A DNA stretch of 64,000 nt from Afifella marina DSM 2698 (GTDB taxonomy: Bacteria; Pseudomonadota; Alphaproteobacteria; Rhizobiales; Afifellaceae), in NCBI RefSeq assembly GCF_900102695.1, contig NZ_FMVW01000002.1:496001-560000 (forward strand), in the 5' to 3' direction. The position numbers and the translations under genes are program-made. Below, in pieces: positions 1 to 9,769 of this stretch; position 1 is the stretch's first letter, and each line of letters starts with the position of its first letter. A model generated the notes under the pieces. That model was not told the DNA's origin, did not search any database, and saw only the letters and a list, made by a program, of their open reading frames with translations.

Positions 1-21
1 CAGACGCGACCAGATGCTCAT
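1..21 (-). CDS. 5' end of a leftward gene, possibly a DnaJ-like co-chaperone (partial)
   Basis: Only the first seven codons lie in the window, reading MSIWSRL on the minus strand. An AGGA Shine-Dalgarno element sits seven bases upstream of the ATG. The N-terminus resembles the MSxWxxL start of membrane-anchored DjlA/TerB-type DnaJ proteins that often lie upstream of mraZ in Hyphomicrobiales. That identity is a guess from a very short peptide and from gene order. The start codon itself is reasonably supported by the ribosome binding site. Confidence 0.3.
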
Positions 22-203
22 GGGTGTCCTGCTGAGGTGGTGAAGCGAACTGCCAGCGGCGTCGGAACCGCTTTTGTGTCCCTAGCGGGGCAAAAGTGTC
101 CAGGCAAGAACAAGAGAACGCCTGCGCGATACTCCCTGCCTGGCGTGAAGCCAGGAGCCTCGATCGCGCGCCTCGAGCCGGAGCCCCCGACAATGAATGA
201 GCA

Positions 204-233
204 AGGCAGCGCGACGCGAACGTCGCGCTGCCT
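204..233. repeat. Perfect 13-bp inverted repeat with a CGAA loop
   Basis: AGGCAGCGCGACG at 204-216 is separated by CGAA from its exact reverse complement at 221-233. No T-run follows on either strand, so a classical Rho-independent terminator is unlikely. It lies in the presumed 5' leader or promoter area of the leftward gene and upstream of mraZ. It could be an RNA stem, an attenuator-like barrier or part of an unannotated small RNA. Confidence 0.6.
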
Positions 234-475
234 CGGGCCGCCAGGCCGGCACCCGATCGGCCGGCGGCCGATCCCTTGCCCACTCGTTCTCTAACGGTCG
301 CAACGAGCTTTGCGTTCCGGCCTCTGTCTCTCTGCGTGCGCGTCTTTCGTGATGAGGGAAATGCTTGCCGGCAAAGGGTTTAGGTGATGGGGGCAAGGCC
401 CGCTTACCGCCTGTTTACCTTGTGAGCGCATCTCTTCCAGACCATCAGAACGGTGCTTCGGCCCGCCGGATTCCA

Positions 476-515
476 TTGCAAACCATGGTATCCCATGCTA
501 TCCCATGGATACCCG
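476..515 (+). promoter_or_regulatory. mraZ promoter overlapping MraZ-type operator repeats
   Basis: TTGCAA at 476-481 and TATCCC at 499-504 are separated by 17 bp and form a plausible housekeeping promoter. Overlapping it are direct repeats with a 10-bp period: CCCAT at 492 and at 502, with degenerate copies ACCAT at 482 and ACCCG at 511. Read on the minus strand they are TGGG-N6 units. MraZ is known to bind TGGG-type repeats of about 10 bp upstream of its own gene, so this is probably the autoregulatory site of the cluster. The promoter hexamers are an inference; the repeats are plain to see. Confidence 0.65.
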
Positions 516-636
516 GAATGGATCGGTAATGATGATGCGCGTGGGGTTTTCGGCGCGCCTCGTCTTTCGCGTTTGCGGAATGCCGTGACCTTGCCGGGGA
601 GGGCGGCTCGATGACCGCTATGGGGTGTGCAGGCGT

Positions 637-1104
637 ATGGACGGGTTCGTGGCAACCTTCACCAACCGGCTCGATGCGAAGGGCCGGGTGTCGGTGCCTG
701 CCCAGTTCCGGGCGGTGCTTGCGCGGGAAGGGACGGAAGGGCTGTTTTGTTATCCCTCACTCGACCAGGACGCGATCGATTGCGGCGGCTCTCGTCTTCA
801 GGACGAGATCAGCAAGCGCCTGCAAGCCTTCGAGACGTTCTCGGAGGATTACGAGACCCTTTCGACGGCCTTCTACGCCGACAGCCGTCTTCTGAAGATC
901 GATCAGGACGGCCGCATCATGCTTCCCGAGGAGTTCATCGAATTCGCCGGCATCAAGGATGCGGCGGTGTTTGCCGGTCTCGGCCTCAAATTTCAGATCT
1001 GGGAGCAGGAGAAATTCCAGGCGCGCCGTCAGGTCGCCCGCTCCAGACTGCGCAGCATCATCCGCTCGCTCGACGGCAAGCGGCCGTCCGAGGACGACGC
1101 GTGA
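637..1104 (+). CDS. mraZ: Transcriptional regulator / division-cluster protein MraZ
   Basis: This 155-residue protein is MraZ, a double AbrB/SpoVT-like DNA-binding protein that represses its own operon. The first domain shows the family signature [17 protein letters not shown] near residues 8-24. The second half contains the equivalent [10 protein letters not shown] motif, matching the two-domain fold. I start it at the ATG of [12 protein letters not shown], because the four codons back to an in-frame GTG (625) are not family-like; the ribosome binding site is weak. It is the first gene of the division and cell-wall cluster and overlaps rsmH by one base. The operator repeats upstream are its expected target. 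Confidence 0.93.
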   Translation: MDGFVATFTNRLDAKGRVSVPAQFRAVLAREGTEGLFCYPSLDQDAIDCGGSRLQDEISKRLQAFETFSEDYETLSTAFYADSRLLKIDQDGRIMLPEEFIEFAGIKDAAVFAGLGLKFQIWEQEKFQARRQVARSRLRSIIRSLDGKRPSEDDA

Positions 1105-2126
1105 TGGGCGGGTCGGAAAGCCTGCCGAACAATTCCTCGCATGTGCCGGTGATGCTCGATCCGGTCATGCACGCTCTCAATGTGCGCGCCGACGGGCGCT
1201 ACATCGACGGGACTTTCGGGGCCGGCGGCTACAGCCGAGCGATCCTCAAGGCGGGCGGTGCTGTTCTGGCGATCGACCGCGATCCGAGTGCGATCGTCGG
1301 CGGTGCGTCTCTTCTGGAGGAATACGGGGCGCGTCTGCGTCTCGTGGAAGGCCGTTTCTCCGAGATGGAGGCGATCGCCAAAGACAACGATTTCACGCCC
1401 GCCGATGGCGTCGTTCTCGATGTCGGCGTGTCCTCCATGCAGCTCGACCAGGCCGAGCGCGGCTTTTCATTCCGCTTCGACGGTCCGCTCGATATGCGTA
1501 TGGGGGCGGACGGCGCTTCTGCCGCCGATGTCGTCAATCGTGCATCGATCGGCGATCTTCAGCGCATCATCGGCCATCTCGGTGAGGAGCGTCGGGCCGG
1601 ACGCATTGCGCGCGCGATCGCCGCGGCCCGCGACGAAGAGCCGATTACGCGCACCGCGACGCTCGCCGCGATCGTCGAGAAGGCTGCGGGCGGGCGTGCT
1701 CCGGGCTCGCATATCCATCCCGCGACGCGCACCTTTCAGGCGCTGCGCATCTTCATCAACCGCGAGCTCGACGAGCTCGTCGAAGCGCTTTCCGCGGCCG
1801 AGCAGGTTCTGGGCGAGGGCGGTCGGCTGGTCGTCGTCGCCTTCCATTCGCTCGAGGACCGCATCGTCAAACGCTTCCTGCGTCTGCGCAGCGAGGAGCT
1901 GCGCGGTTCGCGCCATCAGCCGCTCAATGTCGGCCCGGCGCCGAGCTTTACGGCGCTCAATCGCGGTCTCAAAGCCGATGATGCGGAAACCGCGCGCAAT
2001 CCACGGTCTCGCTCCGCGGTGCTGCGTGCGGCGGAGCGCACCGCGGCTCCCGCTCACCCTCTCGATATCACGCGCCTCGGTATGCCGCGTCTCGTCGGTG
2101 TCGCCGAGCCGGAGGCCTTCGCATGA
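1104..2126 (+). CDS. rsmH: 16S rRNA (cytosine1402-N4)-methyltransferase RsmH
   Basis: RsmH (MraW), 340 residues, transfers a methyl group from S-adenosylmethionine to N4 of C1402 in the 16S rRNA decoding centre. The N-terminal [10 protein letters not shown] and the SAM-binding loop DGTFGAGG (residues 35-42) are typical. Further on are [19 protein letters not shown] and the C-terminal [14 protein letters not shown], both hallmark RsmH segments. The ATG overlaps the mraZ stop (TGATG), so translation is probably coupled. An open frame in this register continues upstream through mraZ, but that part is antisense-like sequence and not part of the protein. Its stop overlaps the ftsL start as ATGA. 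Confidence 0.96.
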   Translation: MGGSESLPNNSSHVPVMLDPVMHALNVRADGRYIDGTFGAGGYSRAILKAGGAVLAIDRDPSAIVGGASLLEEYGARLRLVEGRFSEMEAIAKDNDFTPADGVVLDVGVSSMQLDQAERGFSFRFDGPLDMRMGADGASAADVVNRASIGDLQRIIGHLGEERRAGRIARAIAAARDEEPITRTATLAAIVEKAAGGRAPGSHIHPATRTFQALRIFINRELDELVEALSAAEQVLGEGGRLVVVAFHSLEDRIVKRFLRLRSEELRGSRHQPLNVGPAPSFTALNRGLKADDAETARNPRSRSAVLRAAERTAAPAHPLDITRLGMPRLVGVAEPEAFA

Positions 2127-2479
2127 TGCGTGTTCTCAACATCGTCGCCATCGCCGCGGCGCTCATCGCGGCCTTTTCCGTTTTCAATCTGAAGTACCAG
2201 GCTGAGGGCGTCGCCAAAGAGGTGGCTGAGCTCCAGCGGCGGGTCGATCAGGAGAAGGAAAGCCTGTCGCTCCTGCGCGCCGAATGGAGCGTTCTCAACC
2301 AGCCGAGACGTGTCGAGGAGCTCGTCACGCGGCATGCCGAAGCTCTCGACCTTGCACCCGTCGAGCCGGCGCAACTTGCTGATCCAAGGCAGATACCCAT
2401 GCGAAGCATCGCCCCGAGCGAGCAGGACCGTGACCTCCTGACCGGCCTCGCCGGCGACCTGGTGGAGAAACTCCAGTGA
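2123..2479 (+). CDS. ftsL: Cell division protein FtsL
   Basis: A 118-residue bitopic membrane protein. A short cytoplasmic N-terminus is followed by a transmembrane helix at about residues 5-22, then a periplasmic heptad-like coiled coil at about 25-60 with [17 protein letters not shown]. This is the FtsL/LeuA layout of the divisome FtsQLB complex, which activates FtsWI. Sequence conservation in FtsL is low, so the call rests on topology, size and its position between rsmH and ftsI. The start overlaps the rsmH stop by four bases. Two consecutive ATG codons occur; the first is used here. Confidence 0.88.
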   Translation: MMRVLNIVAIAAALIAAFSVFNLKYQAEGVAKEVAELQRRVDQEKESLSLLRAEWSVLNQPRRVEELVTRHAEALDLAPVEPAQLADPRQIPMRSIAPSEQDRDLLTGLAGDLVEKLQ

Positions 2480-4230
2480 GCGTCACAACCGAAGCCTTCA
2501 AGCCGGACAATTCATGGCGTGAGAGCAGCTGGCGGCATCTCGCTTCGCGCCCGCGCCAGCCGTCGATCACACGTGCCGGCGACAATGAGCGTCTGCGCTG
2601 GCGCGTCGTCTTCGCGATGGCCGCCTTCGGCATGCTTTACGCGGTGCTTGCCGGGCGGCTCGTGCATCTGGGTCTCGCCGCCAATGGCGATGATATGCGC
2701 ACCGCCGGTGCTGCAAGCGCGGTTGCCGCCGCGCGTCCCGATATCGTCGACGAGAACGGCGAGATCCTTGCAACCGACATCAAGACGGCATCGCTTTACG
2801 CGGAGCCTCGCCGCATCGTCGATGCCGACGAGGCCGCCGAGCAATTGTCGCTGGTGTTTCCGGATTTCGATCGCGAGCGGTTGCGGCGGGATCTTGCCAC
2901 CAACGCCGGCTTTCTTTGGCTGAAGCGCGAGATCACGCCGGATCAGCGCCGGCGTGTGCACGAACTCGGCCTGCCGGGCATCGGCTTCGTCTCTGAAAAT
3001 AGCCGTTTCTACCCTGGCGGCCCGACCGTTTCCCACATTCTGGGTGCGGTCAATGTCGACAATCAGGGCATTGCCGGCATCGAAAAGTATATCGACGACA
3101 GCGGCCTTGCCGATCTGCATCAGGCGGGTTTCGCGACCGAACACGGTCTTGAACCGGTCAAGCTCTCCATCGATCTGCGCGTCCAGCATGCGGTCCGCAG
3201 CGAGCTCGAGACGGCGATGGGCAAATACACCGCCAAAGCCGCCATCGGCATCGTGCTCGACGTGAAGACCGGCGAAGTCGTCGGCATGAGCTCGCTGCCC
3301 GACTTCGATCCGAATATCCCGGCCCAGGCTCTCGACAAGGATCGGCTCAACCGCGCCACCGTCGGCGTCTACGAGATGGGTTCGACCTTCAAGACGTTTA
3401 CGACGGCCATGGCCCTCGATTCAGGGCTCGTGCACCTGAACGACACGTTCGACGCGAGCAAGCCGCTGCGCATCTCGGGCTTCACCATTCACGATTTCCA
3501 CGGCAAGCACCGGGCTTTGAGCGTGCCGGAGATCTTCATCTATTCGTCGAATATCGGCACGGCGAAGATGGCGCTCGAATGCGGCATCCCCATGCAGCAG
3601 GAATTTTTGGGCAAGCTCGGCCTTCTCGATGAGTTGCGCACCGAATTGCCGGAAGCTGGCGCGCCGCTGAAGCCGCGGGAGTGGACGAAGCTCTCCTCGG
3701 TCACGATTTCCTTCGGTCACGGCATTTCCGTATCGCCGCTGCAGACGGCTGCGGCCGGCGCGGCGCTGATGAACGGCGGTTATTATATCCCGCCGACGTT
3801 CCTGCCGCGCGACGAGCGGACCGCGGCAGAGCTTTCGCGCCGGGTGGTCAAGCCCGAGACGAGCGCGGACATGCGCAAGCTGATGCGGCTCAACGTTCTC
3901 AAAGGTTCCGGCCGCCGGGCCGCCGTTCCGGGCTACCGCGTCGGCGGCAAGACGGGTACCGCGGAAAAGGTGGTGAACGGCAAATACGCAAACGACAAGC
4001 GCCGCAACGCCTTCCTCTCGGCTTTTCCAATCGACGATCCCCGCTATCTCGTCCTGGTGGTCATCGACGAACCGAACCCGGAGAAGCCTGGATTGCCCGC
4101 CACGGCCGGCATGAATGCCGCCCCCACGACCGCCGCCATCATCCGCCGGATCGCCCCGATGCTCGGCATCAAGCCGCTCCTCACCGATCCTGAAGAGGAT
4201 CTGGCGACGACCATCGCAGCCATCGAGTAG
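2476..4230 (+). CDS. ftsI: Septal peptidoglycan transpeptidase FtsI (PBP3)
   Basis: FtsI is the division-specific class B penicillin-binding protein that cross-links septal peptidoglycan with FtsW. The 584-residue protein has a cytoplasmic N-terminus, a transmembrane anchor at about residues 43-62, a dimerisation/pedestal region and a transpeptidase domain. The catalytic STFK has its serine at about residue 303, SSN is at 357-359 and the KTG box at 492-494. The start is GTG, overlapping the ftsL stop as GTGA, with GGAG about ten bases upstream. No unusual residues were seen in the three motifs. Confidence 0.96.
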   Translation: MSVTTEAFKPDNSWRESSWRHLASRPRQPSITRAGDNERLRWRVVFAMAAFGMLYAVLAGRLVHLGLAANGDDMRTAGAASAVAAARPDIVDENGEILATDIKTASLYAEPRRIVDADEAAEQLSLVFPDFDRERLRRDLATNAGFLWLKREITPDQRRRVHELGLPGIGFVSENSRFYPGGPTVSHILGAVNVDNQGIAGIEKYIDDSGLADLHQAGFATEHGLEPVKLSIDLRVQHAVRSELETAMGKYTAKAAIGIVLDVKTGEVVGMSSLPDFDPNIPAQALDKDRLNRATVGVYEMGSTFKTFTTAMALDSGLVHLNDTFDASKPLRISGFTIHDFHGKHRALSVPEIFIYSSNIGTAKMALECGIPMQQEFLGKLGLLDELRTELPEAGAPLKPREWTKLSSVTISFGHGISVSPLQTAAAGAALMNGGYYIPPTFLPRDERTAAELSRRVVKPETSADMRKLMRLNVLKGSGRRAAVPGYRVGGKTGTAEKVVNGKYANDKRRNAFLSAFPIDDPRYLVLVVIDEPNPEKPGLPATAGMNAAPTTAAIIRRIAPMLGIKPLLTDPEEDLATTIAAIE

Positions 4231-4241
4231 GTGACAGGTCG

Positions 4242-5756
4242 ATGGCTTCCGACAAGGCCTACCCACCGCGCCGGCTCGGCAAGCTCTTCGGCGACGAAGC
4301 TTCCGTTGCCGACGATGCCGCCGAGGTGTGGATCTCCGGACTGACCGCGGACAGCCGCGAAGTTGTCAGGGGAACGCTCTTTGCTGCGTTGCCCGGCACA
4401 AAATCTGACGGCGCTTCCTTCATCCCGGATGCGGTGAAGAAGGGGGCCGCCGCGATCCTGACGGGCACGAAGCCGCTTTCGGAAGATCCTGGCGTGCCGG
4501 TCGTCCGTGCTGCCGATCCGCGCCGCGCGCTCGCAATCGCTGCTGCCAATTTCTTCGGGCGACAGCCGGAGCGCGTCGTCGCCATCACCGGAACGAGCGG
4601 CAAAACCTCGGTCGCCGTCTTCACACGGCAGATTTTCGCCCATGCGGGGCTGAAGGCGGCGAGCCTCGGGACGATCGGGCTCGTGACGTCGGACGGCCAG
4701 ACGAAGCCCGGCCTGACGACGCCGGATCCGGTCTATCTGCATCGCACGCTTGCCGACCTTGCCAAGTCGGGCGTGACGCATCTGGCGCTCGAAGCCTCCA
4801 GCCACGGCCTCGACCAGCGGCGGCTCGACGGCGTCAAGCTCGCGGCGGGCGGCTTTACGAACCTGTCGCGCGACCATCTCGATTATCACAAGAGCCTCGA
4901 AGAGTATCTTCTCGCCAAGCTCAGGCTCTTCGAAGTGCTTCTGCCGGAAGGCTCAGCGGCCGTTGCCGATGCCGATCAGAAGGAAGCGATGCGCGTGAGG
5001 GCGATCGCCCGGCGTCGCAATCTCTCCTATCTGTCCATCGGAAAGGCTGGTGAGACGCTTCGGCTTCTCTCGGTTACCCGCATGCCGGACGGGGCTCGCC
5101 TGCTCCTCGAAGTGAACGGCGAAAAGCGCTACGTGCCGCTGCCGCTCATCGGAGAGTTTCAGGTTTCCAACGCCTTGATGGCCGCGTGCCTCGCCATTGG
5201 GGCCGGGCTTTCGGTCGATCAGGCGCTTGCGGCTCTGCCGGAGCTTCAAGGTGCGCCCGGGCGGCTGGAGCTCGTCGGAAGCCATCCGAACGGGGCGCAG
5301 GTTTTTGTCGATTACGCGCACAAGCCGGGCGCGATCACGGCAGCGCTGCAGGCGCTGCGTCCGCATACGCAGAACCGTCTCGTCATCATCTTCGGGGCGG
5401 GCGGCGATCGCGATCCCGGCAAGCGCGCGCTGATGGGGGAGGCGGCGCGCGAAGCCGCCGACCGCGTCATCGTCACCGACGACAATCCTCGCAGCGAAGA
5501 TCCGGCGTCAATCCGCCGGGCCATCATGGCGGCCGTGCCGAACGCACGTGAGATCGGCGACCGCGGCGAGGCGATCCGCCAGGGAATTGCCGGGCTCGAG
5601 CCTGGGGATATCCTGCTCGTAGCCGGCAAGGGGCACGAGACGGGCCAGACGGTCGGCGATCAGGTTCTGCCCTTTTCCGATCAGGAGGAGGTGCGCAAGG
5701 CGCTGGCCGAACTTGGCAGCGAAACTCCGCAAGAGGCGAAGGAACGGCCCTTATGA
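4242..5756 (+). CDS. murE: UDP-MurNAc-L-Ala-D-Glu:meso-diaminopimelate ligase MurE
   Basis: MurE adds the third stem-peptide residue to UDP-MurNAc-dipeptide in the cytoplasm, using ATP. The 504-residue protein has the Mur ligase order: N-terminal UDP-substrate domain, central ATPase with P-loop GTSGKTS (residues 117-123), and C-terminal domain. The DNPR motif at residues 414-417 marks meso-diaminopimelate rather than lysine as substrate, as expected in a Gram-negative. It begins 11 bases after ftsI and its stop overlaps murF (ATGA). Confidence 0.96.
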   Translation: MASDKAYPPRRLGKLFGDEASVADDAAEVWISGLTADSREVVRGTLFAALPGTKSDGASFIPDAVKKGAAAILTGTKPLSEDPGVPVVRAADPRRALAIAAANFFGRQPERVVAITGTSGKTSVAVFTRQIFAHAGLKAASLGTIGLVTSDGQTKPGLTTPDPVYLHRTLADLAKSGVTHLALEASSHGLDQRRLDGVKLAAGGFTNLSRDHLDYHKSLEEYLLAKLRLFEVLLPEGSAAVADADQKEAMRVRAIARRRNLSYLSIGKAGETLRLLSVTRMPDGARLLLEVNGEKRYVPLPLIGEFQVSNALMAACLAIGAGLSVDQALAALPELQGAPGRLELVGSHPNGAQVFVDYAHKPGAITAALQALRPHTQNRLVIIFGAGGDRDPGKRALMGEAAREAADRVIVTDDNPRSEDPASIRRAIMAAVPNAREIGDRGEAIRQGIAGLEPGDILLVAGKGHETGQTVGDQVLPFSDQEEVRKALAELGSETPQEAKERPL

Positions 5757-7228
5757 ACCCTTTGTGGCGGATAGCCGAATTTCTGGCCGCCACCGAGGGG
5801 CGCCTGGAAGGGGGAGCGCCTCAGCCGGCTCTTTCCGGTGAAGAGGATGCTGGCGCGATCTCGCCGATGGCTATCACCGGGATTTCCATCGACAGCCGTA
5901 CGGTCGGCCCCCGGGAAGCCTTTTTCGCCATCAAAGGCGATCGCTTCGACGGCCACGATTTTGCCGAGGCAGCTCTGCAACGGGGTGCCGCGCTGGCGGT
6001 CGTCTCCGAAGATCGTCTCGCGGAACTCTCCGGCGGGCCTTTCGTGGTCGTGCCCGATGATCCCCTGAAGGCGCTTGAACGCCTCGGCGTCGCGGCACGG
6101 GCACGCTCACACGCCAAGATCGTCGCGGTGACGGGCTCTGTCGGCAAGACCGGCACGAAAGAAATGCTGCGACTTGCCTTCTCCCTTCTCGGCGAGACGC
6201 ATGCGCCTGTGGGCTCCTTCAACAATCATTGGGGCGTGCCGCTGACGCTTGCGCGCCTGCCGGAGAAGGCGGCTTTCGGGATTTTCGAGATCGGCATGAA
6301 CCATGCCGGCGAGATCACCCCGCTGACGCGGATGGTGCGGCCCGACGTGGCGATCGTCACGACCGTCGAACCCGTGCATATCGAGTTCTTCGGGACGCTC
6401 GAAGCGATCGCCGATGCCAAGGCGGAGATTTTCGAGGGGCTCGAGCGGGGGGGAATGGCGATCCTCAATCGCGACAACGGCCAGTTCGACCGTCTTGTCG
6501 GCGCGGCCCGAGCGCGGGGCGCGCGGATCGTCAGTTTCGGAGAACATCCCGATTGTGACGTCAGTCTCGTCGGCCTCATCGAAGAGGACTCCGGGAGCCG
6601 GGTGACTGCCGACGTCTTCGGCGAAAGCGTGCAATACCGGCTGGGTGCGCCCGGTCGCCATCTGGCCACCAATTCCTTGTCCGTTCTTGCAACGGCTGCG
6701 GTCCTCGGCGAGAGCCCGTCGGCCGCCGGCCAGGCGCTGTCGCAGTTTTCTGCTCCCGTCGGGCGCGGGGCGCGCACGCAGCTTCGCGTCGGTGAGGGGA
6801 GCTTCACGCTCATCGATGAAAGCTACAACGCCAATCCGGCATCGATGCGTGCGGCGATCGCGCTCTTAGGCGCGGCCGAGCCGGGTGCGAACGGTCGCCG
6901 GATCGCCGTTCTCGGCGATATGGGAGAGCTCGGCGACCAAGCGCCGGCTTTTCATGCCGAGCTTGTTGATAATCTTGCAACAGCCCGCGCCGATCAAATC
7001 TTTCTGGTCGGACCGCTCATGCATCATCTTTGGAATCACTTGCCGGAACGGGTGCAGGGAGCCTATGCCGAGACAGCGGGCGAAATTGAGCCGATTCTTC
7101 TCGATGCGATCCGGCCGGGCGACGTGGTGATGGCGAAAGCCTCCCTGCTCACCGGCCTCGGCAGGCTGGTTGCGGCAATGAAAGAGCGGTTTCCCGCAAA
7201 AGATCCAAACGACAAAGAAGAGAGCTGA
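5753..7228 (+). CDS. murF: UDP-MurNAc-tripeptide:D-Ala-D-Ala ligase MurF
   Basis: MurF adds the D-alanyl-D-alanine dipeptide, completing the UDP-MurNAc-pentapeptide. The 491-residue product has the Mur ligase P-loop GSVGKTG at residues 128-134, the [13 protein letters not shown] segment and [11 protein letters not shown] characteristic of MurF, and a C-terminal domain with [11 protein letters not shown]. The ATG overlaps the murE stop by four bases. mraY begins five bases after its stop, so the product passes directly to the membrane step encoded next. Confidence 0.95.
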   Translation: MNPLWRIAEFLAATEGRLEGGAPQPALSGEEDAGAISPMAITGISIDSRTVGPREAFFAIKGDRFDGHDFAEAALQRGAALAVVSEDRLAELSGGPFVVVPDDPLKALERLGVAARARSHAKIVAVTGSVGKTGTKEMLRLAFSLLGETHAPVGSFNNHWGVPLTLARLPEKAAFGIFEIGMNHAGEITPLTRMVRPDVAIVTTVEPVHIEFFGTLEAIADAKAEIFEGLERGGMAILNRDNGQFDRLVGAARARGARIVSFGEHPDCDVSLVGLIEEDSGSRVTADVFGESVQYRLGAPGRHLATNSLSVLATAAVLGESPSAAGQALSQFSAPVGRGARTQLRVGEGSFTLIDESYNANPASMRAAIALLGAAEPGANGRRIAVLGDMGELGDQAPAFHAELVDNLATARADQIFLVGPLMHHLWNHLPERVQGAYAETAGEIEPILLDAIRPGDVVMAKASLLTGLGRLVAAMKERFPAKDPNDKEES

Positions 7229-7233
7229 AACGG

Positions 7234-8316
7234 ATGCTGGCCTATCTGCAGAACTTCGCGGATGACTTCTCCGTCTTCAACATCTTCCGTTACATAACCT
7301 TTCGAACAGGAGCGGCGACGATGACGGCGCTGCTCTTCGTTTTTCTGTTCGGACCGATGATGATCGAGGTCCTGCGCTTTCGGCAGGGCAAAGGTCAGCC
7401 GATCCGGGCCGACGGGCCGCAAACGCATTTCAAGAAGGCCGGAACGCCCACGATGGGCGGGCTGATGATCCTGACGGGCGTCGTCGTTTCGGCGCTTCTG
7501 TGGTCGGATCTTTCATCGCCTTATGTCTGGTGCGTGCTTTTGGTGACGCTCGGTTTCGGTTCGATCGGCTTCTACGACGATTATCTCAAGGTGAAGGGCG
7601 CGTCCTCGAAAGGCTTTTCGGGGCGGGCGCGGCTCAGCTTCGAGGCTTTGATCGCCGGCGCTGCCGTCTATGTGATGATGCGTGCGGGCGAGGGCGCGAG
7701 CGCGACGGCGCTGACTTTGCCGTTCCTGAAGGAGACCGTCATCCAGCTCGGCATCTTCTTCGTCGTCTTCGGGGCCTTCGTGATCGTGGGTGCCGGCAAT
7801 GCCGTGAACCTGACCGACGGGCTCGACGGGCTCGCCATCGTCCCGGTGATGATCGCTGCCGCGTCCTTCGGGCTGATCGCCTATCTCGCCGGCAATATCC
7901 GCTTCGCCGATTATCTCCAGATCCATTACGTCGCCGGAACGGGCGAGCTTGCCGTTCTCTGCGGCGCGATGATCGGCGCCGGGCTCGGCTTTCTCTGGTT
8001 CAACGCGCCGCCTGCCGCGATCTTCATGGGCGACACGGGTTCGCTGGCGCTCGGCGGCATGATCGGCGCAGTCGCGGTCGCCACCAAGCACGAGATCGTG
8101 CTCGCCATCATCGGCGGTATCTTCGTCATGGAAGCGCTGTCGGTGATCATCCAGGTCACGTCTTACAAGCTCACGGGCAAGCGCGTCTTCAAGATGGCGC
8201 CCATTCACCATCATTTCGAGCAGATCGGCTGGACCGAACCGCAAGTGGTGATCCGGTTTTGGATCGTCGCCGTGGTTCTCGCCCTGATCGGCCTCTCCAC
8301 GCTGAAACTCCGCTAG
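7234..8316 (+). CDS. mraY: Phospho-N-acetylmuramoyl-pentapeptide transferase MraY
   Basis: MraY transfers phospho-MurNAc-pentapeptide to undecaprenyl phosphate, making lipid I at the inner membrane. The 360-residue protein is strongly hydrophobic with about ten transmembrane segments. The polar loops carry the family signatures [30 protein letters not shown] and the histidine-rich [11 protein letters not shown] near the C-terminus. It starts with ATG shortly after murF and is followed by murD after seven bases. Confidence 0.97.
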   Translation: MLAYLQNFADDFSVFNIFRYITFRTGAATMTALLFVFLFGPMMIEVLRFRQGKGQPIRADGPQTHFKKAGTPTMGGLMILTGVVVSALLWSDLSSPYVWCVLLVTLGFGSIGFYDDYLKVKGASSKGFSGRARLSFEALIAGAAVYVMMRAGEGASATALTLPFLKETVIQLGIFFVVFGAFVIVGAGNAVNLTDGLDGLAIVPVMIAAASFGLIAYLAGNIRFADYLQIHYVAGTGELAVLCGAMIGAGLGFLWFNAPPAAIFMGDTGSLALGGMIGAVAVATKHEIVLAIIGGIFVMEALSVIIQVTSYKLTGKRVFKMAPIHHHFEQIGWTEPQVVIRFWIVAVVLALIGLSTLKLR

Positions 8317-8323
8317 GCCGGCG

Positions 8324-9769
8324 ATGTCGATCCCTCTCTCCCACCTCAAAGGAAAAAGCCTCGGGGTCTTCGGGCTCGCACGCAGCGGGCTTGCGACGGT
8401 CAAGGCCGCTGTCAGCGGTGGGGCGCGCGTCTATGCCTGGGACAACCGGGAAGATGCGCGGGCAAAAGCGGCGGGCGAGGGCGTCACGCTGCAAGAGCCG
8501 GGGGAATGGCCGTGGGAAGAGCTTGCCGCTCTGGCGCTCGCCCCGGGCGTGCCCCTCACGCATCCCGAGCCGCATCCGATCGTCGGCATGGCTCGGGGGG
8601 CAGGCGTCGAGATCCTGTGCGATGCGGAGCTTTTGTTTCGCGAGCTTGAAGGCAAGGCCCGGTTCGTCGCCATCACCGGCACGAACGGCAAGTCGACGAC
8701 GACGGCGCTCATCGGGCATCTCCTCGGCGAGGCCGGAATTGCGGTCGAGGTGGGGGGCAATATCGGCCGCTCCGCGCTCGATCTCGCAGCGCCTTCAGCG
8801 AGCGAGCCTGTCTCTGGGAGTTTCCCCGAGCAAATCTATGTGCTCGAGCTTTCGTCCTATCAGCTCGATCTCTGCCACCGCCTTCGGCCGAACGTTGCGG
8901 TCTGGCTCAATCTGACGCCCGATCACCTTGACCGCCATGGCGACATGGCCGGCTATCGCCATGCCAAGGAGCGGATCTTTGCGAAGATGGGCGGCGACGA
9001 TCTTGCGGTCCTCGGCATCGACGAGACCGATATGGAAGAGGTTGCCGTTGCGCTTTCCGAACGAGCCCAGGCGCCCCGGCTTGCCCGCGTCACGGTGCGC
9101 GAGCGGGACGCGGCCGACATTCGCGTCGACGAAGCCGGGCAGATGACGGATGCGCGCAACGGTGAGAGGCTCAATCTTTCGGCGTTCCCATCCTTGCGCG
9201 GGCGTCACAACTGGCAGAATGCTGCCTGCGCCTATGCGGCGGTGCGAGAGCTGGGCGTTCCGGTCTCGATAATCACCGAGGGAATGGCGAGTTTTCCGGG
9301 GCTCGAACACCGCATGCAGATCGTCGGACGACACGGCAAGGTGCTTTTCGTCGACGATTCCAAAGCGACCAACGCCGATGCGGCCGCGCCCGCTCTGGCA
9401 ACCTTTCAGCCCGTCTACTGGATCGTCGGCGGACGCCCGAAGGCGGGCGGCATTCACGGCTTGTCCGGCTTCTTCCCGCGCGTTGCGAAAGCCTATCTGA
9501 TCGGCGAGGCGGCGGATGAATTCTCCGCCACGCTTGCCGCGCGAGTCCCGCATGTCATCGCCGGAGAGCTCGCACGCGCCGTCCGGATGGCGGCGGAGGA
9601 TGCGGCGCTCGATCCGGAGGACGAGCCTGTCGTCCTCCTGTCGCCGGCGGCGGCTTCCTTCGATCAGTTTCCCGATTTCGAGGCGCGCGGACGCGCCTTC
9701 GTCGCCGCCGTCAACGCCCTGGACGATGCATCCGCGCAGCAGGCTGCGCTCTCGGAGAGTGCGTCATGA
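8324..9769 (+). CDS. murD: UDP-MurNAc-L-alanine:D-glutamate ligase MurD
   Basis: MurD attaches D-glutamate to UDP-MurNAc-L-alanine. The 481-residue protein has an N-terminal Rossmann-like domain with FGLARSGLATV, a central ATPase with P-loop GTNGKST at residues 119-125 and VWLNLTPDHLDRH, and a C-terminal domain with FVDDSKATNADAAAPAL. It is slightly longer than the roughly 440-470 residues usual for the family because of small insertions. Its stop overlaps the ftsW ATG by four bases. Confidence 0.95.
   Translation: MSIPLSHLKGKSLGVFGLARSGLATVKAAVSGGARVYAWDNREDARAKAAGEGVTLQEPGEWPWEELAALALAPGVPLTHPEPHPIVGMARGAGVEILCDAELLFRELEGKARFVAITGTNGKSTTTALIGHLLGEAGIAVEVGGNIGRSALDLAAPSASEPVSGSFPEQIYVLELSSYQLDLCHRLRPNVAVWLNLTPDHLDRHGDMAGYRHAKERIFAKMGGDDLAVLGIDETDMEEVAVALSERAQAPRLARVTVRERDAADIRVDEAGQMTDARNGERLNLSAFPSLRGRHNWQNAACAYAAVRELGVPVSIITEGMASFPGLEHRMQIVGRHGKVLFVDDSKATNADAAAPALATFQPVYWIVGGRPKAGGIHGLSGFFPRVAKAYLIGEAADEFSATLAARVPHVIAGELARAVRMAAEDAALDPEDEPVVLLSPAAASFDQFPDFEARGRAFVAAVNALDDASAQQAALSESAS

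Larger units (their letters stand above)
22..636. other. Non-coding region between the leftward gene and mraZ
   Basis: About 615 bases without a credible gene; open frames on both strands here have low-complexity translations and no family likeness. The stretch holds a perfect 13-bp hairpin (204-233), the mraZ promoter and operator (476-515) and a G+C-rich 5' leader. I looked for the conserved RNase P RNA core (GAGGAAAGTCC) on both strands and did not find it. Confidence 0.6.

Noticed and set aside
72-97. Inverted repeat CTTTTG...CAAAAG near the left edge
   Set aside because: Only six bases per arm with a 14-base loop. It is within what is expected by chance and not tied to any promoter I can see.
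22-475. RNase P RNA or another structured RNA upstream of mraZ
   Set aside because: The conserved RNase P core sequences were searched by eye on both strands and not found; only an isolated hairpin is present.
627-1103. Apparent N-terminal extension of RsmH through mraZ
   Set aside because: The in-frame upstream part is out-of-frame mraZ sequence. RsmH family similarity begins right after the overlapping ATG at 1104, so this is not a gene fusion.
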